From: Cornus controversa
Taxonomy: Eukaryota > Streptophyta > Magnoliopsida > Cornales > Cornaceae
NCBI GenBank assembly: GCA_026545225.1
Contig: CM048845.1
Location: 122,391,033-122,455,032 of the forward strand
Direction: 5' to 3'
Length of the DNA stretch: 64,000 bases
Positions 55,669-64,000 of this stretch are shown here, in pieces (within the stretch, counting starts at the first letter, position 1; the number at the start of each line of letters is the position of its first letter). Position numbers and translations under genes: made by a program. The notes beneath the pieces were generated by a model. The model worked only from the letters and a program-made list of their open reading frames with translations, ran no database searches and was not told where the DNA came from.

Positions 55669-56545
55669 AATATATATATATATATATTTATTCTTTCTGG
55701 CAGTCTTGTCTATTGCTCCGCATTCTCATGTCACAGGGCATAGTATTTCGTAAACATGAAAATCAAAATTTTTTTTGGTGAATCATGATCGTCATGTTAC
55801 ACACCTTTGAGGCTAGGTGTGGATGATTGGACTTTAACAGTTATAACCACTGTTCCTTCTCATTTATTGGATAGAGTGGGTATTTTAGTAAGGCTCATGA
55901 GGGCCGGACTCAATTTCAAGACGACGAGGAGAGGTTACATTCATTCATACTAAATGATTGAATGAATCACAAAATCCATTCATCAGTAACACTGAACGCA
56001 TATCACATCAATGGATGTTATATTTATGTACTATTGTACTCGTATTTGGTTTGGGAACTGCTACGGATTGGATCTGGGGTTTGTGAACAATTAAAGGTAT
56101 CAGCTTCTTATATAAAACCATGTATAACAAGAGAAAAATAATTTTGGATTTGATTTTCACGTGTGACATGAATGAAATATTCATGAATGGTTATAATTAA
56201 TTTTCGTATGTTATTGCTTTTACAATTTATGAAGATTCTTGGTCATTCTTATTACATTGGTAAATTCTTGAGAAAAATATATCTTATTTGTTTCCATCAT
56301 GCTCAGTCTTGGGTCATTCTTCAATTGGGCATGTATTTATTCCTAATCACACCATTCTTTATAGTTCTCATGGACTATGATTTGAACTGCATAAACCTTG
56401 CTTGAAAAGATTGCATTGAAGGATTTTCTTTTATGGTCTCCATTGGTTTTGAATGCATTGGTGAGGAGCCATAATGAATCAGATTTAAAATTGGCAAGTT
56501 TTAAGCTTGTTAGTGATTGTTTTTAATAATTCAAGGATGACCTAA
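55669..56545. other. Intergenic DNA, no gene seen
   Basis: AT-rich. A block around 56010-56035 (GGATGTTATATTTATGTACT) resembles the direct repeats at 57723-58013. The frames here lack motifs. Confidence 0.5.
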
Positions 56546-56900
56546 TGTTGCGTTTGGTACGTAACAATGGAATAGAATGAAATGTCAAAATTATCTTTTT
56601 GGATTCATTCTTTTGTTTGATAAGAAAAATTAAAATGAGAATGACCATTCTGTGTCATTCCTTTGGAATGAAAAAAAATAAAAATTCATTATACTACTCA
56701 ACCTATGGAATAGTCATTCCATTTCCAATAAACATTAAAATAATAAAATTTAATTATCAAAAATAATGTAATCATCATTCCATTCCTGTATCATTTCATA
56801 ATAGAATAGGAATGACCATTCCATTCCATTCACATTCTTATTCTATTCTCACTTTAGTGGAATACTTATTTCATTTTATTGTTGCATACCAAACACAGCA
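56546..56900. mobile_element. MITE with GGAATGGAAT-type body
   Basis: Inverted ends: left GCGTTTGGTACGTAACAATG then GAATAGAATGAAAT; right, reverse-complemented, CTGTGTTTGGTATGCAACAA then TAAAATGAAAT. The body is rich in CATTCCATTCC. Size and structure fit a MITE common in dicots. The target duplication was not resolved. Confidence 0.65.
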
Positions 56901-56965
56901 TAAATGCAATTAAGTGTTTGATTGGGTACGTGAATTATTTGAATGCTTGTTATTAAAAGAAAATA

Positions 56966-56970
<5 letters not shown>

Positions 56971-57023
<53 letters not shown>
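56971..57023. repeat. (AT)n microsatellite
   Basis: About 26 AT units. Confidence 0.9.
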
Positions 57024-57026
<3 letters not shown>

Positions 57027-57722
57027 GTAACCACAAATGTAGTACTTTAGCAAATTACAATGTGATTAAAAAAGGAAAAAAAATTGCAATGTGATTTGGT
57101 AATATGCTCTCTATAAAAACACTGAAGGAATCAAGAATTTATTTAAAGGGAGGAATAATGAACATGATAAGTAATATTTTTTTCAACTAACATGACAACT
57201 AAAAGTGCAGGTAAGACAGTAATTCGAAAATAAACAATGACGGAGCCAATAATTTATTTAAAGGGAGGCATAATGAAACTAACATGTCGACTAAAAGTGT
57301 TGCAAGGTGGTAATCCTGAAAATAGAAGTGCATAAAAGAAAATTTCAAAAATATAAAATACACACGTCAAGTTCATAAAATTACAGTATTAAATTTAAAT
57401 GAGAAAAAAAGGTTCATTCATAAGTGCAAAAAGAAGAATTTTAAGTGGGAAAAAAAAGAAGAAATAAAAATGAGAGAACTTTGAAGAAAAAAATTAGGGT
57501 TTGATTGAGGAAAAGGAATGAAACTGTTTTTTTTTATTTTAATTTGAAAAGTAAAAGAGAAAAATAAAGAAAAAAATTAAGAGATATTTATAGCAATTGA
57601 AAATCTACAGTAGCCAATTCAACTTTTTTGTAGCAACCAAATCAACTTGAGAATATTGAAATTGTAGGACGGTTCTCTCATGAGAGCCCCACGTTTGAGT
57701 CCCGGCAGCAGAAATACTACAA

Positions 57723-58013
57723 TGGTAAACCCGAACCCGAGTTCTTGAAATTCAGATGGATGGTTGTTATATTTATGTCTTATATTAAAAATTTACTATT
57801 CGACTTGGGACAGATTGTTATATATAATAAAAAATATTTAATATTTATTTTAAACGAGTACATACCTTGAGAACAAAGTATAATCTAAATATAAAAACTC
57901 AAATTATCAAAAGGACTAGAACGGTGAAATCGAACTCGAGTTCTTGAAATTCAAATAGATGGTTGTTATATTTATGTACTATATTAAAAATTTACTATTC
58001 GACTTGGGGGACA
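57723..58013 (+). repeat. Direct repeat of about 90 bp
   Basis: 57723-57813 and 57922-58013 share CGAGTTCTTGAAATTCA, GATGGTTGTTATATTTATGT and TTTACTATTCGACTTGGG in the same order, with about 108 bases between. A degraded third copy lies near 56010. No gene. They may be remnants of one repeated element. Confidence 0.7.
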
Positions 58014-59792
58014 GTTATGGATTGTACCTCAGGTTCATGAAAAATTGAATGTAGGCCTATAAATGGGTCGATTTCGGATCAAATTAAGACTGATCGAGCC
58101 CCAATATGATAAAAGTTATATTTGAACTAATCTAATCCAATTTGATAACCCGATGAATTATTTATGATTGAATCTATATGTGATCTGTTAGTAATAAGAT
58201 ATCCGATCCAATAACCCAATCCAAAATATATATATTTTAAGAAATTTAATGTCAAAAGATTAAGAAACAATGATTAGGAAAAAAATAGAGAAGTCAAAAA
58301 ATAAAAATAAAATATAAACAAAAAAAATAAGTAGAATGGAAACTTAAGTATACATTCACGTAGACACCTGCATGTATATCCGTGATATAGTCGTGACTAT
58401 CCGATAGTCAACGTAACTATTTTGGTTGCTAACCGAATATTTGTATTATATTCCAACGTTAACCAAACACATGATACTATATTAATATTATGGACATCTT
58501 GTATTAATATTCTGGATATGCAGTACCTATTTGGTTACTAATGGAATATCTCAGCTTTAACCCAATACATGATACTATATTTACGTAACCTTACGTTACG
58601 ACCATGTTATGCGCACCTTCAATTTTCATTCTTCTGAAAAATTAGCAATTTTCTAACAATCTCTCACATAAATTAAAATTGGCCTAAAATGCAAAAATAC
58701 TTGAATGAGAGAAAGTTAGTGCATCGGAATATATACATATAGCTTTTGGTATTGAATCTTTCCTAGTGTGATAGTATTTGGCTAATTAGTGACTTGATAT
58801 TTTGAACTATTTAGCCGTTATAATAAAACAAGACAATATTATTTACAAAACACCTTTCACAAGCCAGTCATTCTTTGAGCTAATATTAGGATATTAATTA
58901 ATTCATATAAATAGAAAAATTAATATCTTCCTTTCATGCTTACTTAATCACATAAGTAAAAAAATTAACTTTATTATAAGTTCCGGATATATCCCTCACA
59001 TACTCATGTCTCGCATACACCATTTCAAGAAATTAGTATATATATACAATTAATCAATTATATTGTAAATCGAACTATTTCCAACTATGTAATATAAAAT
59101 CATAATAATATCTAAATCAAATCATAAGACTTGCACATTCATGGATTTACAAATCAATACAAAGCATATTCAACATTTTACAAATATTGATTTTAATTCA
59201 TCTCATATTACAATTCTATCCATATTCAATACTACACATAAAATTGAAATAAGCAATCAAATAATCTATATGTTACATTGTATAATTATTAACTCAATAT
59301 ATATCGCAAACATTGAATTAAAGTAACATACTTGAATGCAAAAATATCACATCACAATTATTGGATACCACAAAATAAACAATACTCTATTGTAGTAATA
59401 TTAAAAAATATTTAATCTAAATATGTCACGTAATATTCACAAATATTTAAGAAAAATAATAGAATTGACGACTTTTGTGCCCCCAACTAAAATCGATAGA
59501 TATACAAAACTGACGTGGTTATTCTAAAATTTCAACTCAAACACGCATCTTTTGTTCGCTTTTTCGTTTTAATGGCAAATATAGGAGACTAAAACTCAAA
59601 CTGGGTTTGAATTTCTCTTGAACTAAAACTCTAACTAGGTTTTAATTTATTGGAATGCTTCTATAAAAAAAATTGATTTGTACATAATCTTGAACATAAA
59701 TTACATTTAGAGTTTTTGAATATCAACAACAATCGAGACTTGAAAAACCACCGACCTTTTCACCCTCGACAAGACTCTATGTATTCAAAAAT
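58014..59792. other. Intergenic AT-rich DNA, no gene seen
   Basis: Low-complexity, AT-rich sequence. A loose direct repeat (ATGATACTATATTAATATT and ATGATACTATATTTACGTA) lies at about 58470-58585. TTCTAACAATCTCTCACATA at about 58650 resembles text near LTR retrotransposon ends, but no element could be delimited. Confidence 0.4.
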
Positions 59793-60145
59793 TGTTGGAA
59801 ATAATGGCTAATTCACACACACACAATAATCAAATTGGAAGAGAATGAAGGGAGGAACTCTTGAAAGATACTTTATTTCTCACATTTTTTTGGTAGAAAA
59901 CATAGCATTATATAGACTTCAAAACAAATATGTAAGACCTATATGTATATGTCATTACACCCACTAACATAATATTAACTCCCATGTCTTGCACTCCACT
60001 AACACAACTTACCCATGACTTCCACTAGCACAATAATAGCCTCACAACTTTTTCATGTCTTCCACTAACACAATATTAGCTACACTAACACAATAACAAC
60101 CACTAACATAATAACAATTAATTTATTCAAGTTTAATTTTCAACA
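59793..60145 (-). mobile_element. Copia 3' LTR
   Basis: 353 bp, starting TGTTGAAAATTAAAC (60145) and ending TTTCCAACA (59793) on the minus strand, directly preceded by polypurine tract TTTAAGGGGG. The 5' LTR is not in the window. Confidence 0.78.
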
Positions 60146-60648
60146 CCCCCTTAAACTTGATTTCACCACTCCAAGCAAACTCCTTAACTTGTGAAAATCT
60201 CCAAACTTGAGGGGTTTGGTGAAAATATCCGCAACTTGGTCTTGTGACTTCATAAACTTGAGCTCCACATCCTTTTTTATTATGCATTCTCTAATGAAAT
60301 GAAATCTTGTGTCAATATGTTTGCTTCGATCATGAAATACCGGATCCTTGGCCAACATAATTGTCAATTTATTGTCCACAAAGATCTCCATTGACCCTTC
60401 TTGTAAAATATGTAATTCCTTCAACAAATTTCTTAACCAAATTACTTGACAAACACATGAAGTGACTGCAACATATTCCGCTTCATAAGTTGAGAGTGTG
60501 ACAATGAGTTGTTTCTTTGAACACCATGTGAAAGTCGTATTTCCCATGAAGAAAACATAACCAGAAGTACTTTTCTTTCATCCAAATCTCTGACCCAATA
60601 GCTATCACAATAACTCACAAGCTTGAAATCATTACGTTACCCAAGAAT
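60146..60648 (-). pseudogene. Copia RNase H fragment, interrupted at its 5' end
   Basis: The minus frame 60547-60140 reads WCSKKQLIVTLSTYEAEYVA, VIWLRNLLKELHILQEGS, VDNKLTIMLAKDPVFHDRSK, HIDTRFHFIRECI, DQVADIFTKPL and LRSLLGVVKSSLRG: the C-terminal copia RNase H with its LSTxEAEYxA, DN and SKHID boxes, nearly intact. Upstream, FKLVSYCDSYWV and KSTSGYVFFMGN lie in different frames (one-base shift) and a TAA occurs near 60640. At 60648 the element is cut by the LTR beginning at 60649. Confidence 0.88.
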
Positions 60649-62083
60649 TGACCCTAGAGGGGGGGTGAATAGGGTCAATGGCAATCAATGACAATTTTTC
60701 ACAAATATAAATATCAAGAACAAATCAAAATAAAGGTACTAGTGAAATGAGGGAAAATAGATGCACAAGAATTAAAAGAGAGAGTTAGAGAGAATCAAAC
60801 ACAAGTGACGCAAGATGTAGCGTGGTTCGGAATCCCCTACTCCACGACTCAAGATCCCTCTTGAGATTTCCCCAAATCCACTAAGGCTTCTCCTTTCGGG
60901 TGGAGAGCAAACCTTTACAATGAAGCTAACAAGCTTCTTTCTTTCTCTTGCTAAGTGAAGTCCTCCATTTAGTCTTCTTGGGTTCAACCAACCCTTTACA
61001 ATAAATGAGGAAAAGATTTACAGCACAAAGAATATATCTCTCAAAGATAGAATCTCAAAATGAAGCTCACAAGACTAGTAGTTATATATGAATCTCAAGT
61101 TGAAGCTCAAGTCTAATAAATGAGAATGATAGAGTATTGAATGTAATGAATTTTGCTCAGCAAAAATAGCTCAAGAGTGTTAGATGAAGAAATAAATGCA
61201 GAGCCATCAATATATATAGAGCCCCTTTGAGTTATAGCTGTTGGAAGGTAGTTGAGGGCATTAAATGCACTGAACTATCCGTTGGATTTGAATTCAGCAT
61301 GTTTGAGGCGACTCAAAATGAGTTTCAGTCGTCTCATAAACTTTGAGGTGGCTCAAAGTGCATTTTGAGGTGGCTCAAAGTGCAGTTTGAGGCGCCTCAA
61401 AATATTTTGAGGTGGCTCGAAATGAGTTTGAGGTGGCTCGAAATTAGTTTGAGGTGGCTCAAAGTGAGTTTGAGGTGGCTCGAAATGAGTTTGAGGTGGC
61501 TCGAAGTGAGTTTGAGGTGGCTCAAAGTGAGTTTGAGGCGCCTCAAAAAGCCTTCTCAAAATTTCAATTTCTTTCTGTAACTTTGAGGTGGCTCAAACTG
61601 AGTTTGAGGCGCCTCAAAGTCCTCTAACCTTTAAAGAGTCAAAATTCAAAGGAAAGGTTAGGACATTGAGCTTGTTTGGTCTTAGAAATTCATCAAATTA
61701 ATATCAAGACCTATTTCAAGTAAGTTAGAGACCAAGAAATGATATGATTGTGAATGCATGGTCCTATCATAGAATTGAGCTTCAATCATGTTATTCATAA
61801 ATAACTTTGACAATGAATTCCTAGCTCTCACCAACTTATTTCTACCCCATTTCTTCAAAAATGGCCTTTGTCATTAAATCTTGGGGCAACACCTTCTTCA
61901 ATGGAATGCTTTCTTTGACATTGTCCTCTTCATGACATCATCCTCAATGTGAATGCTTTCTTGAATAAACATCATTGCTTCAAAATCAATCACTCAAATT
62001 GGGAATTAGTACAAAACATCATTAATGATTTGTTATCATCAAAATTACAAGATTGCCCTTAGGTTGAAACATTTGGGTCAACA
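60649..62083 (-). mobile_element. 3' LTR of a large element inserted into the copia element
   Basis: 1435 bp, starting TGTTGACCCAAATG (62083) and ending CCCCTCTAGGGTCA (60649) on the minus strand. The purine tract AAAAAGGGGGAGATTG immediately precedes it, as at the 3' end of LTR elements. The rest of the element, including its ORF, extends rightwards past the window. The left flank is AGAAT (60644-60648); the other copy would lie outside the window. The LTR contains a 21-bp minisatellite. Confidence 0.8.
61305..61620. repeat. 21-bp minisatellite with a palindromic core
   Basis: About twelve units of TTTGAGGTGGCTCRAA plus ATGAG/GTGAG-type spacer. Three units carry the exact palindrome TTTGAGGCGCCTCAAA (about 61388, 61533 and 61603). 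Because the period is a multiple of three, both strands stay open (repeating FEPPQTH on minus, RWLEVSL on plus); these frames are not considered genes. Confidence 0.88.
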
Positions 62084-62843
62084 ATCTCCCCCTTTTTGAT
62101 GATGACAAAACATTGATGTGTTCTAGATAAATGTGGAGTAGCATTTTAAGATGCTCCCCCTATCAATATGCACGCTTTGAGCACAATATCTAAGATATAA
62201 ATAAATCAGCACATTCTTTAAAAAAGTTGTACTTCTCATGAAAAGTGTAATATGAGTTCATAAAGAAAGTTTTTCAAAAGATATTCAAGATAAGCATGTT
62301 ACTCTCCCCCTATCAATATGCTCTCATTCAAAAGCATCACATAATGGTAAAGTTGCATATGTGTAAGCATTATAAGTGCACAACTCAACCAATAGTCCAT
62401 CAATCAACCAATAATTCACCACGTAAATCCCATCCTCCTTCATGCATAGAAAATCACAAGTTTCAAAGTTTCATCATTGAATTCTCATAGCATTCATAAT
62501 GCAATACATGTATGCATTAATCATTATACCATCATCATTGAAATCACAAGCATAGTCATAAAATGATCAAGATATAGCAAGTCAAGATATAATCAAAATA
62601 GTTGGCAATTCATTCATCATAAAGGAAATTTGCATTTAGGCATAGATAATATCAAAAAAAATCAAAGCCAAAAGCCATACATATGCAAATATCCTATCAT
62701 GTCCAAGGTAATGCAATCCTACTACATTGCTATTACCATCCAACTACTACTACCCTAGAACATCCCAAAACATCCTAGAAAATCCCAAAACACCAAAATA
62801 CTTCTCCCCCTTTGTCTTCATCAAAAAGGGTGAGATGCCATCA
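62084..62843 (-). other. Internal non-coding part of the right-edge element
   Basis: Lies between the ORF and the 3' LTR. C-rich TCTCCCCCT blocks (about 62086, 62302 and 62803) are purine tracts on the minus strand. No reading frame with motifs was found. Confidence 0.55.
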
Positions 62844-63980
62844 TCAAGGATTATGAGGAGCGGGAGGAGTCTGGGGTACTTGAGTTCGGATAGCTGTGAC
62901 ATCATCCTGAATAGCAAGCAGCTGCATCCCAGTAAGTTCTACCTCTTCCTCATATCTAAGTTGGAAATGGTCAAAGTCAGCTCTCAAAGTATCGACCTTT
63001 TCTTCGGTGCGCCGAGCAATTGTGATGTGTTCGTCGAATCGAGAAATGAGTTGACGCATAAGAGAGGCATTGTCATCCATGGGTGCCGGAGCATCCTCAT
63101 TCAGATGGACATGTCCTCCTCCTTCATCATTAGAAGCATCATGTTCCTCATTAGCTTCAGCAGGTGCAAAATTTTCTCTCCTTGGATCATACCAGTACCC
63201 ATCAGCATTCTGTTGGAGTTTCATGAGCAAGAGAGTGGTCCGATTTAGTCTTTCTCTATTACCAACTTCTCGAGATTGCTCACTTGATAGAGTCACCCTA
63301 TGGGATTGAAAAATCTTGGTAAGAGGTAAGGCATAATAGCATTGAGTCGCAGAGGATCGAGTCTCTAGCATATGGTGGTAGATAATGTGAGAGAGGTCTA
63401 GGCGCTTTTTGTTAAGCAAACACCAAATAATGAATGCTTCCATGCAAGTGACTTCAGTGCGACTACCTGATTTGGGCAAGATGAGATATCCAATAACATT
63501 ATGAAGAATTCGAGCCTCCAAGGTCAATTGGGATGCAAATATGTGACTTATGTTTTGGATATTGGGGTTATCACACATTTGTCGGATAGCTTCAAGAGGT
63601 TCGAATCTTTGAACATGAGCCCAAGAATGAGTGGAGAAGAACTGAAAATCCCCTTCATCAATTTCAAGAATGGTTCTCAGCCTCTCTTTAGTGATTGTGA
63701 TGGAAATGCCATTTGCAAAAGAGGTTAATTCATGACAGTTGTCTTCTTCCCTCAAATGTGCATAAAAGATTCGCACTAATTTGGGGTACAGACGTTCCTC
63801 CATAGAGACAAAATGACCCCATCCAATATCATCAAAAAATTTGAAGGTGTTCAAATGATTTTCTTCACACAAAATTCTGGAAACAACCTTACCTCTAGCC
63901 ACTTCCTTGTCGAGAAATTCTTTGTCATAGATCTTCTTGAATTCTGGAGATTCAAAAAGACGAAAGGTTGGAGCAGCCAT
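62844..63980 (-). CDS. Putative plant transposon protein (element-encoded ORF)
   Basis: An intact minus-strand frame of 378 codons from MAAPTFRLFESPEFKKIYD. The N-terminal two thirds resemble the putative plant transposon protein domain found in LTR-type elements of many plants: RLYPKLVRIFYAHLREED, TITKERLRTILEIDEGDF, RILHNVIGYLILPKSGSRTE and EAFIIWCLLNKKRLDLSHII. Then follow an acidic linker rich in E, D, A and N, a coiled-coil-like segment (HITIARRTEEKVDTLRADFD) and a proline-rich end. No enzymatic motif is visible. Upstream codons stay open to the window edge (TPTPPP before the M), so the true start may lie outside. Its role in the element is unknown; a gag-like role is possible. Confidence 0.75.
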   Translation of the reverse strand: MAAPTFRLFESPEFKKIYDKEFLDKEVARGKVVSRILCEENHLNTFKFFDDIGWGHFVSMEERLYPKLVRIFYAHLREEDNCHELTSFANGISITITKERLRTILEIDEGDFQFFSTHSWAHVQRFEPLEAIRQMCDNPNIQNISHIFASQLTLEARILHNVIGYLILPKSGSRTEVTCMEAFIIWCLLNKKRLDLSHIIYHHMLETRSSATQCYYALPLTKIFQSHRVTLSSEQSREVGNRERLNRTTLLLMKLQQNADGYWYDPRRENFAPAEANEEHDASNDEGGGHVHLNEDAPAPMDDNASLMRQLISRFDEHITIARRTEEKVDTLRADFDHFQLRYEEEVELTGMQLLAIQDDVTAIRTQVPQTPPAPHNP

Positions 63981-64000
63981 GGGTGGAGGTGTGGGAGTTG

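Noticed and set aside
57660..57715. A tRNA gene near GTTTGAGTCCCGGCAGC
   Set aside because: There is a B-box-like stretch but no matching acceptor stem or A box at the right distance. At most a SINE scrap.
61353..61580. Repeat proteins (FEPPQTH on minus, RWLEVSL on plus)
   Set aside because: Both result from a 21-bp minisatellite whose period is divisible by three. They lie inside an LTR.

Overview
The window is nuclear DNA of a flowering plant, most probably a eudicot. The evidence is AT-rich intergenic DNA, plant-type introns, a plant TBC Rab-GAP gene, small KIN1/KIN2-type LEA genes, and plant repeat families (Au SINE, a 5S-domain TRIM of Cassandra type, Tat-type Ty3, Ty1/copia, CACTA, Mutator- and hAT-like elements). 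The sequence does not identify the species. Only six genes look like real host genes; most of the other reading frames are transposable-element remains.

Host genes. (1) Five tandem copies of a three-exon gene for a 67-residue KIN2/LEA-like stress protein, all on the minus strand (2787-3308, 9465-9935, 15563-16014, 22929-23323, 41151-41558). All five keep the same intron phases and an open frame. Copies 1-2 and copies 3-5 form two subgroups. They lie in a larger segmental duplication whose unit includes several kb of flanking DNA. A sixth, gene-less piece of the unit (about 45838-45990) lies next to the TBC gene. (2) One plus-strand TBC-domain Rab-GAP gene of eight coding exons (47116-55228, 352 aa) resembling Arabidopsis PAM1/At3g02460, with both catalytic fingers present.

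Mobile DNA, left to right: a gutted gag-bearing LTR element (1-1861); a truncated Tat-type Ty3 element (about 3787-8328, minus); a Mutator-like element (10411-11240); a solo LTR with target-site duplication AAGGT (12367-13626); a MITE, a tRNA-derived SINE and a composite TRIM in duplication unit 3; a LINE RNase H relic split by TRIM array 1 (20245-22274); a Ty1/copia remnant (about 24206-40811, minus) split by TRIM array 2 (24402-26441) and by a 2.47 kb solo LTR (26890-40355), which is itself split by an 11.0 kb CACTA transposon (28810-39806); a Pack-MULE-like element with a cyclophilin fragment (about 43504-44992); two related hAT-like elements (45043-45816, 51928-52590), the second containing an Au SINE with a 17-bp duplication; a short TRIM in TBC intron 7 (52812-53622); and at the right edge a copia 3' end (59793-60648) broken by the 1.4 kb 3' LTR of a large element whose intact ORF (62844-63980) encodes a putative plant transposon protein.

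The most unusual structures are the two TRIM arrays. Each mixes full or partial 5S-rRNA-domain LTRs (312 bp) with 5S-less LTRs (249 bp), repeatedly joined through 70-74 bp internal domains that carry a tRNA-Met-type primer site and a polypurine tract. Each has a minus-oriented left arm, an inversion junction and a plus-oriented run, and each is flanked as a whole by a 5-bp target-site duplication.
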